Assembly: GCA_002279765.1 (NCBI GenBank)
Contig: NCCR01000005.1
Span: forward strand, 1 to 50,078
Direction of reading: 5' to 3'
Length of the DNA: 50,078 bases
DNA from: Verrucomicrobia bacterium 12-59-8
GTDB lineage: Bacteria; Verrucomicrobiota; Verrucomicrobiae; Verrucomicrobiales; Verrucomicrobiaceae
Shown one piece after another: positions 17,459-25,515 of the stretch (its first letter is position 1; every line of letters starts with the position of its first letter). The translations under genes and the position numbers were made by a program. The notes beneath the pieces are model-generated. The model was not told the DNA's origin, did not search any database, and saw only the letters and a list, made by a program, of their open reading frames with translations.

Positions 17459-18928
17459 TCAATGTTCGTAGCCGGATTCGCCGTGTTCAGCGAGGTCGAG
17501 ACCCAGGCTTTCCACTTCAGGCTCAGGACGAAGGCCCACGACGAGCTTGACGATGATGGTGATGACCAAGGTGGCGGCAACGCTCCAGGCAATGGTGAGG
17601 CCGACGGCCTTGAGCTGTTCGCCGAGGAGGCCGGGGAGCAGGCCTTCGATGCCGGGATTGGCTTCCTTGCTGGCAAACACACCCGTGAGGATGGCACCCA
17701 TCGTGCCGCCGACACCGTGGACACCAAAGGTGTCGAGGGCGTCGTCATAACCGAGGAGATTCTTCAGATAAGCGACAGCGAGGAAGGGGACGATGCCAGC
17801 GGCCACGCCCATGATCATGGCTGCATTGGCGGTGACGAAGCCTGCGGCAGGAGTGATGACCACCAGACCGGCAACGATGCCGGAGCAGAAGCCGAGGACG
17901 GAAGGCTTGCCCTTGAGGATCCATTCAGTGACAGCCCAGACGAAGCCAGCCGTGGCTGCTGCGAGTGTGGTGGTCATGAAGGCATTGGCGGCAATGCCGT
18001 CAGCACCGAGGGCAGAACCGGCATTGAAACCATACCAGCCGACCCAGAGCATGCCGGTGCCGACTGCGCAGAGCACCATGCTGTGAGGTGCCATGGATTC
18101 CTTGCCGTAGCCTTTGCGTTTGCCAAGCAGGATGCAGAGCACCAAGGCGCTCCAGCCGGAGGTCATGTGAACGACCGTGCCACCCGCGAAGTCGAGGGCT
18201 TTGATGGAGGCATTCGGATTGAGCGGACCGCACATGAAGCCGGAGCCGCTCCACACCATGTGGGCGAATGGGAAATAGACGGCGAACATCCAGATGGTGA
18301 CGAAGAGCAGCACCGCGATGAACTTCATGCGCTCGGCGATGGCACCAACGATCAGAGCAGGAGTGATGATGGCGAAGCTGAGCTGGAACATGGCCCACAT
18401 GGCGTCAGAGATCCACCAGTAGCCGGCCCCTGAAGCGTAAGGAGACACGCCTTCGAGCATTTTATATGAAAAATCTCCGATGAAGGCATTGCCGGCACCG
18501 AAAGAGAGGCTGTAACCACAGGCCCACCACAGAATGGTGACCAGACCGGCGATGCCCATGCACTGGGCGATGACGGAGAGGATGTTTTTCTTGCGGACGA
18601 GGCCGCCGTAGAACAGGGCGAGACCGGGAAGGGTCATGAAGATCACGAGCGCGGTGCTGACCATTTGCCAGGCATTGTGACCCGGGCCAGGGCCAGCGAT
18701 GTTCGACTTCCACTCCTTGTCTTCTTCTTTGCCCGGCTGACCATTGGTCACATATTTTTCAAGGTCGAATATCCGCTGCTCGATGGTCGGTCCGGCAGGC
18801 TCGGCCGCAGCGGCAGCAGGTGCTGGAGCCGCTTCCTGGGCGTGGAGGTCTCCGCTACAAAGAAAAAGCACGGATGTGGCAAGAAGACCGCACGCGAGGG
18901 TGCGCCAGAGGGGCAGTTGTCGAGTCAT
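17459..18928 (-). CDS. amt: Ammonium transporter Amt (downstream copy)
   Basis: 489 residues from the ATG at 18928, chosen because it opens a signal peptide (MTRQLPLWRTLACGLLATSVLFLCSGDLHAQ). An Ala/Pro/Glu-rich linker of about 18 residues follows, then an acidic/polar periplasmic segment (QRIFDLEKYV...) before the eleven-helix Amt core. Conserved core stretches include PGLALFYGGLVRKKN, FGAGNAFIGDFSY, DFAGGTVVHMTSG and DTFGVHGVGGTMGAILTG, the last containing the pore histidine. The protein conducts ammonium/ammonia across the inner membrane. It has its own sigma-54 promoter (19008-19023) and terminator. No glnK gene is adjacent, which is unusual for amt. The next gene upstream is a second, diverged Amt. 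Confidence 0.95.
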   Translation of the reverse strand: MTRQLPLWRTLACGLLATSVLFLCSGDLHAQEAAPAPAAAAAEPAGPTIEQRIFDLEKYVTNGQPGKEEDKEWKSNIAGPGPGHNAWQMVSTALVIFMTLPGLALFYGGLVRKKNILSVIAQCMGIAGLVTILWWACGYSLSFGAGNAFIGDFSYKMLEGVSPYASGAGYWWISDAMWAMFQLSFAIITPALIVGAIAERMKFIAVLLFVTIWMFAVYFPFAHMVWSGSGFMCGPLNPNASIKALDFAGGTVVHMTSGWSALVLCILLGKRKGYGKESMAPHSMVLCAVGTGMLWVGWYGFNAGSALGADGIAANAFMTTTLAAATAGFVWAVTEWILKGKPSVLGFCSGIVAGLVVITPAAGFVTANAAMIMGVAAGIVPFLAVAYLKNLLGYDDALDTFGVHGVGGTMGAILTGVFASKEANPGIEGLLPGLLGEQLKAVGLTIAWSVAATLVITIIVKLVVGLRPEPEVESLGLDLAEHGESGYEH

Positions 18929-18954
18929 TGAGTGGGTAGGGTTGGATTGATGGT

Positions 18955-18998
18955 TTACCCGTCCGAAGCTTCGTCTAGCGGTGCTATAAGGCGGGTAA
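18955..18998 (-). promoter_or_regulatory. Inverted repeat at the predicted 5' end of the amt leader
   Basis: The predicted sigma-54 start site is about 18997. The leader would begin with TTACCCG (18998-18992) and carry the complement CGGGTAA at 18961-18955, enclosing a CGAAGCTTCG palindrome at 18964-18973. This could form a 5'-terminal hairpin that stabilises the transcript or affects translation. The role is inferred. Confidence 0.35.
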
Positions 18999-19007
18999 GC
19001 CCTCGAA

Positions 19008-19023
19008 AGCAAACGGCGTGCCA
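19008..19023 (-). promoter_or_regulatory. Sigma-54 promoter of downstream amt
   Basis: Read on the minus strand, TGGCACG-N4-TTGCT matches the sigma-54 -24/-12 consensus exactly, with GG-N10-GC spacing. It lies just beyond the terminator of the upstream amt and about 80 bp before the ATG at 18928. Sigma-54 control of ammonium transport is well established in other bacteria, and rpoN is present in this window. Confidence 0.88.
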
Positions 19024-19027
19024 ATGT

Positions 19028-19068
19028 AAAAAAAAACTCCCCGGCCGCAGTGCGTGCCGGGGAGTTTT
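19028..19068 (-). terminator. Rho-independent terminator of upstream amt gene
   Basis: A perfect 12-bp stem AAAACTCCCCGG / CCGGGGAGTTTT with a 12-base loop. It is followed on the minus strand by an uninterrupted T run (nine T including the stem end). It separates the two amt transcripts. Confidence 0.92.
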
Positions 19069-19102
19069 GTGAGTCGTTCAAGCTGCGTTGAGCAGCCCAA
19101 GT

Positions 19103-20590
19103 TTAGTGATTGCCCTGGAAGTCGGGGTAAGCCACGTTGCCGTGTTCTCCGATGTCGAGGCCCTCGGTTTCTTCCTCTGGGCTGACGCGCAGTCCCATGA
19201 TGATCTTCAGGATCAGGAGCAGGACGAAGGCAAACACGAAGGTGAACACACCGTAGGCGGCGACGCCTTTCAGCTGGCTGATGAGCTGGGCGGTGCTGGC
19301 AAGTTCTCCAAAGAGACCAACAGCCAGTGTTCCCCAGATACCGCACACGAGGTGAACGGAGACAGCGCCAACCGGATCGTCGATTTTGATCTTGTCGATG
19401 AAGAGGACCGAGAACACCACGAGCACACCTGCGATAGCACCGATGGCCATGGAGCTTCCGGCAGCCATCTTGTCAGCGCCAGCGGTGATGCCGACGAGGC
19501 CTGCCAGGATACCATTGAGGGCCATCGAAAGGTCAGGTTTCTTGAGGAAGATCACCGAGGTGAGAGCGGCGGCAACACCACCAGCAGCGGCGGCGAGGCA
19601 GGTGGTCACCAGTGTGAGGGAGACGAGGGCCGGATCAGCCGAAAGGACAGAACCGCCGTTGAATCCGAACCAGCCGAGCCAGAGAAGGAACACACCGATC
19701 GTCGCCAGAGGCATGCTGTGACCAAGGATAGGCTTGGTTTTGCCACCAGGGAGGTATTTGCCGAGACGTGGCCCGAGGAGCAGGATGCCAGCAAGAGCAC
19801 CCCAGCCGCCCACGGAGTGGACGAGAGTGGAGCCTGCAAAGTCGTAGAAGGGGGTTTCGAGGCGGTTCAACCAGCCACCGCCCCACTTCCAGCTGCCGGC
19901 GATCGGGTAGGCGATTGCCACGAAGAGGACGGAGAACACCATGAAGGTGCCGAGCTTCACACGCTCTGCCACGGCACCGGAGACGATGGTTGCAGCAGTG
20001 GCGGCGAACATGGCCTGGAAGAGGAAGTCCGTCCAATATGTGTAGCCTGCGTTGTAGGCAGAGGTGACACCAGCGGCATCTGTCGTGATGCCAAATCCGG
20101 AGAATTTGAACCAGAACTGGGGATCGCCATCCGCGAACCCGGGATACATCAGATTGAAGCCGCACAGCGCATAGGTAAGGAGGCCGATGCAGGGAATCAG
20201 AGTGTTCTTGAACAGAATGTTCACCGTATTTTTGGCCTGGGTGAGGCCGGACTCAACACATGCGAAACCGAGATGCATGATGAACACCAGGGCGGCGGAG
20301 ATCATCATCCACAGATTGTTTGTGGTGAAGAGTTCCACCGAAGGGCCTGCTGCAGCTTCGGCCGGAGCAGCTTCGGCGGCTGCAGTCGGCGCAGGCGCTG
20401 GAGTTGCGGCAGCCTCCGGAGCGGGAGCCGGTGCTGCGGCGGGGGCCGGAGCGGGAGCTGCGGCAGGAGCCGGAGCAGGTGCGGCATCCTGAGCACGGAC
20501 TTCGCCGAGGCTGAATGCGAGTGAGGTGACTGCAGCCATTGCCGTGATGGCAAGACCGCTCCAGAATCGTGTGGGTGTGTGTTTGAGCAT
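19103..20590 (-). CDS. amt: Ammonium transporter Amt (upstream copy) with Ala-Pro linker
   Basis: 495 residues from the ATG at 20590, which opens a signal peptide (to about VRAQ, residue 34). A roughly 45-residue Ala/Pro linker of APAPAAAP-type repeats follows, then a complete Amt core. Core motifs include GFACVESGLTQAKN, AATAATIVSGAVAER, FAGSTLVHSVGGWGAL and VSVHLVCGIWGTLAVG, where His replaces the more usual DxxGVHG context. It is a different Amt subclass from the neighbouring copy, not a recent duplicate. It has its own sigma-54 promoter (20628-20643) and terminator. The long flexible linker would place the mature N-terminus well out in the periplasm; its purpose is unknown. Confidence 0.94.
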   Translation of the reverse strand: MLKHTPTRFWSGLAITAMAAVTSLAFSLGEVRAQDAAPAPAPAAAPAPAPAAAPAPAPEAAATPAPAPTAAAEAAPAEAAAGPSVELFTTNNLWMMISAALVFIMHLGFACVESGLTQAKNTVNILFKNTLIPCIGLLTYALCGFNLMYPGFADGDPQFWFKFSGFGITTDAAGVTSAYNAGYTYWTDFLFQAMFAATAATIVSGAVAERVKLGTFMVFSVLFVAIAYPIAGSWKWGGGWLNRLETPFYDFAGSTLVHSVGGWGALAGILLLGPRLGKYLPGGKTKPILGHSMPLATIGVFLLWLGWFGFNGGSVLSADPALVSLTLVTTCLAAAAGGVAAALTSVIFLKKPDLSMALNGILAGLVGITAGADKMAAGSSMAIGAIAGVLVVFSVLFIDKIKIDDPVGAVSVHLVCGIWGTLAVGLFGELASTAQLISQLKGVAAYGVFTFVFAFVLLLILKIIMGLRVSPEEETEGLDIGEHGNVAYPDFQGNH

Positions 20591-20627
20591 AAGTCGGTGA
20601 TTGGATTGAACTCCGATGCAAGAGCTG

Positions 20628-20643
20628 AGCATTGCGCGTGCCA
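20628..20643 (-). promoter_or_regulatory. Sigma-54 promoter of upstream amt
   Basis: Read on the minus strand, TGGCACG-N4-ATGCT matches the -24/-12 consensus with one change in the -12 box and exact GG-N10-GC spacing. The predicted start near 20617 leaves a 27-nt leader. Both amt leaders share the 9-mer TCAATCCAA shortly before the start codon. Confidence 0.82.
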
Positions 20644-20729
20644 ACTCTGGCATAGTTTGAGCTTGTGGCGGTCTCCGCCTCAATCCAGCGACCTGCTTGC
20701 ATAGGATGCTACGCTAGGGCGCAGGGCAC

Positions 20730-20758
20730 AAAAAAGCGGACGGGATGCCCGTCCGCTT
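20730..20758 (-). terminator. Rho-independent terminator of the cupredoxin operon
   Basis: A perfect 11-bp stem AAGCGGACGGG / CCCGTCCGCTT with a 3-base loop and T-rich tail on the minus strand. It lies 34 bp after the stop of the secreted protein gene at 20792. Confidence 0.9.
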
Positions 20759-20791
20759 GGGGTGAAAAAATAATGCGTCCGATTGTTAATA

Positions 20792-21319
20792 TTACTTAAT
20801 AAACGGACTGAGAATGATTTTTTTGAAATCTTCCGCCAGTTTGGTGATCGCATCCTTGGGTCCCGTGAGTTTCACAAAGATGTTCGTCTCACCAGCGGGA
20901 ACAATGGCGGCGATGAGGCTGTAGTTCTCACGCGGCGTTTTGGCGCCCATGGGCGGACCGTCATTGTAGGTGCCGGTGGCAGTCACAAGGGTGATCTTGC
21001 TGTCTCCGGCAACGAGTTCTTCACGCTTTGACTCAGGGGTACCCTGGAACTGACCCAGCCAGCGCTTCACGTTGGCTTCCGTGTCGCCACCACCGCCAGG
21101 GCCGGGGAAGCTGTAAAACACAGCTTCAACCGGCTTCTCGGCACCTTCAACCTTGGCAGCCAGTGTGCCGGCGCGGAACATGCCGGTGCTTTGAATTTCG
21201 CCCCATGGAGTGGCGAACTTGAAGGTGAGCCCGTTGACTTCGAGCGTGCCCTCCTCGCCACGAACGACGGAAGTGAGCGAGAGCAGGGCGATGAACGTGG
21301 GGATGAGGAGGTATTTCAT
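20792..21319 (-). CDS. Exported protein of unknown function
   Basis: 175 residues with a signal peptide (MKYLLIPTFIALLSLTSVVRG). I do not recognise a named domain. The mature part is beta-strand-rich, beginning EEGTLEVNGLTFKFATPWGE, with a GPGGGGDTEANVKRWLGQFQG segment and a C-terminal LTGPKDAITKLAEDFKKIILS helix. The same general layout occurs in conserved secreted proteins of Verrucomicrobiota and Planctomycetota. It lies 25 bp downstream of the azurin-like gene on the same strand and ends at a strong terminator. The two are therefore very probably one transcript, and the protein may act with the copper protein in the periplasm. Confidence 0.7.
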   Translation of the reverse strand: MKYLLIPTFIALLSLTSVVRGEEGTLEVNGLTFKFATPWGEIQSTGMFRAGTLAAKVEGAEKPVEAVFYSFPGPGGGGDTEANVKRWLGQFQGTPESKREELVAGDSKITLVTATGTYNDGPPMGAKTPRENYSLIAAIVPAGETNIFVKLTGPKDAITKLAEDFKKIILSPFIK

Positions 21320-21344
21320 GGGATGTATTAAGCGGAGTAAAAAA

Positions 21345-21812
21345 TTACTTGGTCACGTGCATCACACCGCGCATTAGCAGCCAGTGGCCGGGGAAGGTGC
21401 ACATGTAGGGATAGTCGCCGGCGTCAGCGGGGGCGGTGAATTCGATGGTTTCGCTCTGATTTATCGGCACGAGCTTGGTGTTGGCAATGATGTCAGGCTT
21501 GGCCGCTTCGGGGATGTAGCTCTTGGCCATGCCTTGGGGATCGGCCAGCATGGCGTTTGCCAGTGCGCCGACGGCGTCGAGCTTGCCGGGCTTAAGCAGC
21601 AGGAAATTGTGCGGCTGAGGAGCGATGCTGCCGGTGTTGTTGAGCGTGAGCTTGACCTTCTGCCCTGCTTGGACGCTGAGTTCGGTCTTGTCATAGCCCA
21701 GCGGGTTTTTGGGGTCCGGCTTGAGTTCGATGGTGGCGACGCTGGCATCCTGGGCAAAGCCGGAGAGTGCGAAGGTGGCGACGGAAATGAGAAGGAGGCG
21801 TGAGTGCTGCAT
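21345..21812 (-). CDS. Azurin/plastocyanin-like cupredoxin
   Basis: 155 residues from the ATG at 21812; the frame extends 20 codons upstream but the signal peptide (MQHSRLLLISVATFALSGFAQ) fixes this start. The type-1 copper ligands are all present in azurin spacing: His68 in QPHNFLLL, Cys138, His143 and Met147 in YMCTFPGHWLLM. It should bind a single copper and shuttle electrons in the periplasm. The long insert between His68 and Cys138 (PGKLDAVGALANAMLADPQ...) resembles azurin rather than plastocyanin. It is first in a two-gene unit with the secreted protein at 20792, and divergent from the DUF1552 gene across an ordered dyad. Confidence 0.92.
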   Translation of the reverse strand: MQHSRLLLISVATFALSGFAQDASVATIELKPDPKNPLGYDKTELSVQAGQKVKLTLNNTGSIAPQPHNFLLLKPGKLDAVGALANAMLADPQGMAKSYIPEAAKPDIIANTKLVPINQSETIEFTAPADAGDYPYMCTFPGHWLLMRGVMHVTK

Positions 21813-21874
21813 GTTTTTATGGGGGGTGTACCTGGGGAGGCTTAATCGGGCCGTGTCGCCCCAGAATTTCAACT

Positions 21875-21921
21875 ACTTTCGTGGCAGTTAATCCTGGAAT
21901 CCAGCTGCCTGGCACGAAAGT
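21875..21921. promoter_or_regulatory. Nested dyad in divergent cupredoxin/DUF1552 intergenic region
   Basis: ACTTTCGTG (21875-21883) and its exact complement CACGAAAGT (21913-21921) enclose a second dyad CTGGAATCCAG (21894-21904). The array sits 63-109 bp before the cupredoxin start and 27-73 bp before the DUF1552 start, a typical place for a shared operator. No binding protein can be named. Confidence 0.45.
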
Positions 21922-21947
21922 TTCTTGGCCCTCATGGCGTAATTACA

Positions 21948-23312
21948 ATGAATATGAACGAGTTTCGCCAAACATCCATCTCCGCTCATTCGCATAGCCG
22001 CCGCCAGGTCTTGCGGGGGCTGGGTTCGATGATTTCACTGCCCTTGCTGGAATCATTCGGTGCGCGTGCATTTGCTGCGACCAAGCCGGCGGCCAAGCCA
22101 ATGCGCGCCGCATGGATGTACATTCCCAATGGCGTGAACGTGGACCAATGGATGCCCACGGGGGAGGGCACCAGCTACCAGCTTTCTCCTTCGCTGCAGC
22201 AGCTCGAGCAGCAACGCAATGATTTCATGGTGGTCTCAGGTCTGATGCAGGACTTCGCCCGCAGCCATGGCAATGGCGGTGGTGACCATGCGCGGGCGAC
22301 GGCGACGTTCCTGACGGGTTGCATGCCGAAGAAAACAGCGGGAGCGGACATCCACCTCGGCATTTCGGTGGATCAGATCGCGGCGCAAAAAATCGGCCAT
22401 CTCACGCGGCTGCCTTCGCTGGAGCTGAGCACGGACGGGCAGCGCAGCTCGGGCAAGTGCGACTCCGGCTACTCCTGCGCCTACCAGTTCAATCTGGCCT
22501 GGAAGAACGAGACCATGCCGATGGCACCTGAAATGGACCCGCGACTGGTGTTTGAACGGATGTTTGGCCTCGGTGCCACAGCAGGCAAGGGGCCCGAAGC
22601 GGCGCGTGCCAAGCGGATGCAAAAAAGTATTCTCGACGCGGTGCTGGGCGAGGCGAAAAGCCTGCAGGGCAAGGTGAATGCGAGCGACCGCCGCAAACTG
22701 GATGAATATTTTTCAGCCGTACGGGATATTGAGCTGCGCATCGAGCGTGCGGAGAAGTTTTCCGGGCAGATGCCGGATGTGAAAATCCCGGAAGGCATCC
22801 CGGCCTCCTACGAGGAGCACATCCGCACCATGTTTGACCTGATGGTGCTGGCGTTTCAGACCGACACGACGCGCCTTTCGACCTTCATGCTGGCGCATGA
22901 CGGCAGCAACCGCAGCTTCCCTGAACTCGGCGTGCCAGACGCGCACCATTCGCTGTCACATCACCAGAGCGATCCGCAGAAGCTGGCCAAGATTGCCAAG
23001 ATCGACCAGTTCTATCTGCGTCAGTTCGGCTACTTCCTCGATAAAATGAAAGCGGTGAAAGAAGGTGACAGCACGCTGCTGGACAATTCCATGATCGTGT
23101 TTGGCGGTGGCATCGGCGATGGTAATCGCCACAATCACGACAACCTGCCGATCCTACTCGCTGGGCGTGCCGGCGGCACTCTCACGCCGGGCCAGCGCAT
23201 CGTCCTGCCGGGCGAAACGCCGATGACAAATCTCTATCTCGCCATGCTGGAGCGCATGGGCGTGCCAGCCGAGAAGGTGGGAGACAGCACCGGCAGGCTG
23301 GAAGTGAGCTGA
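21948..23312 (+). CDS. Tat-exported DUF1552 protein
   Basis: 454 residues. The N-terminus carries a twin-arginine signal (SRRQVLRGLG at 17-26) followed by a hydrophobic stretch and AFA. The body has DUF1552 hallmarks: RAAWMYIPNGVNVDQWMP, SGLMQDFARSHGNGGGDHARATATFLTG, and a C-terminal FGGGIGDGNRHNHDNLPILLAGRAGG, which resembles the metal-binding end of sulfatase/DUF1501-type phosphatase-fold proteins. DUF1552 genes usually pair with a DUF1592/DUF1588 cytochrome-containing gene. No such partner is adjacent here. The biochemical function is not established. The Tat signal suggests a folded, cofactor-containing periplasmic protein. Confidence 0.9.
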   Translation: MNMNEFRQTSISAHSHSRRQVLRGLGSMISLPLLESFGARAFAATKPAAKPMRAAWMYIPNGVNVDQWMPTGEGTSYQLSPSLQQLEQQRNDFMVVSGLMQDFARSHGNGGGDHARATATFLTGCMPKKTAGADIHLGISVDQIAAQKIGHLTRLPSLELSTDGQRSSGKCDSGYSCAYQFNLAWKNETMPMAPEMDPRLVFERMFGLGATAGKGPEAARAKRMQKSILDAVLGEAKSLQGKVNASDRRKLDEYFSAVRDIELRIERAEKFSGQMPDVKIPEGIPASYEEHIRTMFDLMVLAFQTDTTRLSTFMLAHDGSNRSFPELGVPDAHHSLSHHQSDPQKLAKIAKIDQFYLRQFGYFLDKMKAVKEGDSTLLDNSMIVFGGGIGDGNRHNHDNLPILLAGRAGGTLTPGQRIVLPGETPMTNLYLAMLERMGVPAEKVGDSTGRLEVS

Positions 23313-23331
23313 TCGCGGTGGTCGGTTGACC

Positions 23332-25404
23332 TCAGCGGCCAGCAGGAAGGGGCCGCTTGATCGTGCTGGGCAGGTCTGGTGTGGATTTGCGGATGCCTGG
23401 TGGCGGTTCCGCCGTCTGACTACCGGATTTTCCACGGTTCCCATTTTTCGAAATGCCAGGTGGAGGGTCATCCACGATGCTGGCATTCTGCGGCATTGAG
23501 ACGGCTTTGGGAGCCATCGGCAGGGAGTACCAGTGCATCTGCGGCACAGCGCTGAGTTCCACCCACTGCTGAGAGCCCAGCTTTTTCCATTCCAGCTCCA
23601 CCACCGCCCAGACATGCGTTTCCCACGGCATGCGGGTGCGCAGCTCCTGGGCAAGATCAGCATCCTTGTCGAGGAAGACGGATGCCTGGAAGGAGTTTGG
23701 CGGGGCAGGGCTGACGCGGAACGCATCTTTACGATCCAGGTTGGGCACAGCGTCTTCAAAGTAGTGATGGCGGATGATGCCGACGTGGAAGCAGGCCTTG
23801 CCCTCCTGATAGGCCTGAAAGAATTTTTCCAGCATGCGGTCTTTGAATTCCACGAAGGCAACCCAGTCCACCTTGAAGCCGTCTTCCTTCTCCTCCAACA
23901 TCACCGGCACGGCAAACTCCCAGGCTTTGTTTTCCAGGCTCAGGATGCAGTGTTTGCCGGAACCCAGCTCGGGATTGGGATCCATGCGGACGTACTGTAT
24001 GCGGTCCACCAAGATGGGCCCCTCCGGCGCACGTGCGTAATAGCGCTCCATCAACGGCTTCATCAGTTCGGCACCGAGGGTGTAGCGGAGACGCTCCTCG
24101 AGGGATTTTGCTGCGAGAAACTTTTTGAGCGCCTCGACCGCAGGACTGGCGGCAGGCGGGATGTCCTCTTCTTCGATGACAGGGAGCTGCACCTGGCTGG
24201 AGGGGGTGGCGGACGGACTGCCTGCAGGCTCTCCGTTCATGGCTGGTTTGGCGGGCACTTCGAGCAGCGTTTCTGCTGTGGGAGCGGTTGCCACCGGAGT
24301 GGAAACCATCGGTGCGGCGCTTGGTGCAGCAGGGGGGGGGGAAGAACGGGCCGTGTCCTTGATTTCCGCCACAGTGGGGGCTGTTTCAGTCGTAGGCGCG
24401 ACAGGCTCCTGCGGATCAAAGCCGACAGTGATGGGAGCTGGAGACGGCTTGCCTTTCGGGGATGATACGGACTGGGGGGCTGCCGAATCACCGATGGGAA
24501 TGGCTGCCGAGGGTGGGGCTGGCGGCGAAGGGAGCGGGGCTTCCTTGGAGGCTTCTTCAGCCAGTTCATTTCCCATAAGGCCGGGAAGCAGGCCAGGAAG
24601 ATAATCTTTCAACAGATAGCCGACGAGGCCAAGGAACCCGAGCAGGAAGATGGCCGCGAAAGCCAGCCTGATGAAATTGGTCCCGCGTGGAGCCCGCATG
24701 CTGGCAATGCTCCGCCCTGGTGGAATCGGAGCCATGTGGGTAGCAGCGGAAGCATCGTTCCCGAAAGCAGTGCCCAAGCTAAGCGCAGGAGCACCGCCTA
24801 CCTGGAGAGGTTGCGTCATTGGAGATGCAGGAGCAGGTGACATCTCCCTGCCAAGGAGCGATGATCCTTGCATGGGGCTGAGCATGCCAGGCATGCCGCC
24901 GCCGACATTGCCCATGGGCAGCATGTTTGGCAAAGAGGGGGCGCCGGGAATGAGGCGTGACTGATTGGGCGGTCCGTTTCCTGAAAATCCAGCCGACGCA
25001 TTCGGTGAACCTAAAGAAGGCATGGCTCCAGGAGATGCTGGAGCGGAAGCCCAAGGCATCTGACTGGGAGGGGTATTGAGCGATGCGGAGAGTGGTGGCT
25101 GGCCTGGGGCGCGCTTTGGTGGCAAACCGGAGTTTGACTGCGGTGAGAGCATGTCGGGTTGCGGCATTTCTCCCAGCATGGGGGATTGCGGTGCAGGAGG
25201 CCAGGCAGGCGGACCAGCCGGTGATGGAGCTGCCAGAGGAGGTGGAGACCACTGCTGCACCGGGGCTGCCGCAGGCGCAGGCAAAGGCGAAGTGACCGTT
25301 TGTCCACAGCTTGGGCATGGACCCGAGACACCCGCCATTTGAGCAGGTACAGTCAGAATCGTGCGGCAGAAACCGCATTGGAACTGAAGCATCTCTGGAT
25401 TCAT
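23332..25404 (-). CDS. Zinc-ribbon, Pro-rich, single-span membrane protein of unknown function
   Basis: 690 residues. A four-cysteine zinc ribbon opens the protein (Cys10, Cys13, Cys30, Cys33 in CGFC and CPSC). About 200 residues of Pro/Ser/Gly/Met-rich low-complexity sequence follow, then one transmembrane helix (IRLAFAAIFLLGFLGLVGYLL, about 245-265). A second Pro/Ala-rich stretch leads to a folded C-terminal domain of about 270 residues (from SPAVEALKKFLAAKSLEERLRYTLGAELMKPLMERYY). That domain would be periplasmic if the zinc ribbon is cytosolic. I do not recognise it. This architecture recurs in Verrucomicrobiota and Planctomycetota. A related zinc ribbon opens the TPM protein at 27347 on the same strand, and a TPM-like gene lies 111 bp upstream. 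Confidence 0.75.
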   Translation of the reverse strand: MNPEMLQFQCGFCRTILTVPAQMAGVSGPCPSCGQTVTSPLPAPAAAPVQQWSPPPLAAPSPAGPPAWPPAPQSPMLGEMPQPDMLSPQSNSGLPPKRAPGQPPLSASLNTPPSQMPWASAPASPGAMPSLGSPNASAGFSGNGPPNQSRLIPGAPSLPNMLPMGNVGGGMPGMLSPMQGSSLLGREMSPAPASPMTQPLQVGGAPALSLGTAFGNDASAATHMAPIPPGRSIASMRAPRGTNFIRLAFAAIFLLGFLGLVGYLLKDYLPGLLPGLMGNELAEEASKEAPLPSPPAPPSAAIPIGDSAAPQSVSSPKGKPSPAPITVGFDPQEPVAPTTETAPTVAEIKDTARSSPPPAAPSAAPMVSTPVATAPTAETLLEVPAKPAMNGEPAGSPSATPSSQVQLPVIEEEDIPPAASPAVEALKKFLAAKSLEERLRYTLGAELMKPLMERYYARAPEGPILVDRIQYVRMDPNPELGSGKHCILSLENKAWEFAVPVMLEEKEDGFKVDWVAFVEFKDRMLEKFFQAYQEGKACFHVGIIRHHYFEDAVPNLDRKDAFRVSPAPPNSFQASVFLDKDADLAQELRTRMPWETHVWAVVELEWKKLGSQQWVELSAVPQMHWYSLPMAPKAVSMPQNASIVDDPPPGISKNGNRGKSGSQTAEPPPGIRKSTPDLPSTIKRPLPAGR

Positions 25405-25515
25405 CTCATTGGGTCACAATATTATGGCCATCTTCACTAATTATCATTCAAGGATTGGTTTTGACAAATTGAAGTTGAAAAAGTATCTGATTTCGACCGT
25501 GTGGATGTTTGAAAA

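Noticed and set aside
20340..20490. Periodic short repeats that could suggest a CRISPR or tandem array
   Set aside because: They encode the in-frame Ala-Pro linker of the Amt protein; units are a few codons long with no spacers.
19088..20524. 478-codon open frame on the plus strand opposite the upstream amt gene
   Set aside because: It is an antisense shadow with a His/Glu/Gly-rich composition produced by complementing the Amt codons, and has no recognisable fold.
21909..21925. TGGCACG-N4-TTTC upstream of the DUF1552 gene as a third sigma-54 promoter
   Set aside because: The conserved -13 G is T, and the TGGCACG part is explained by the dyad arm at 21913-21921. It is too weak to call.
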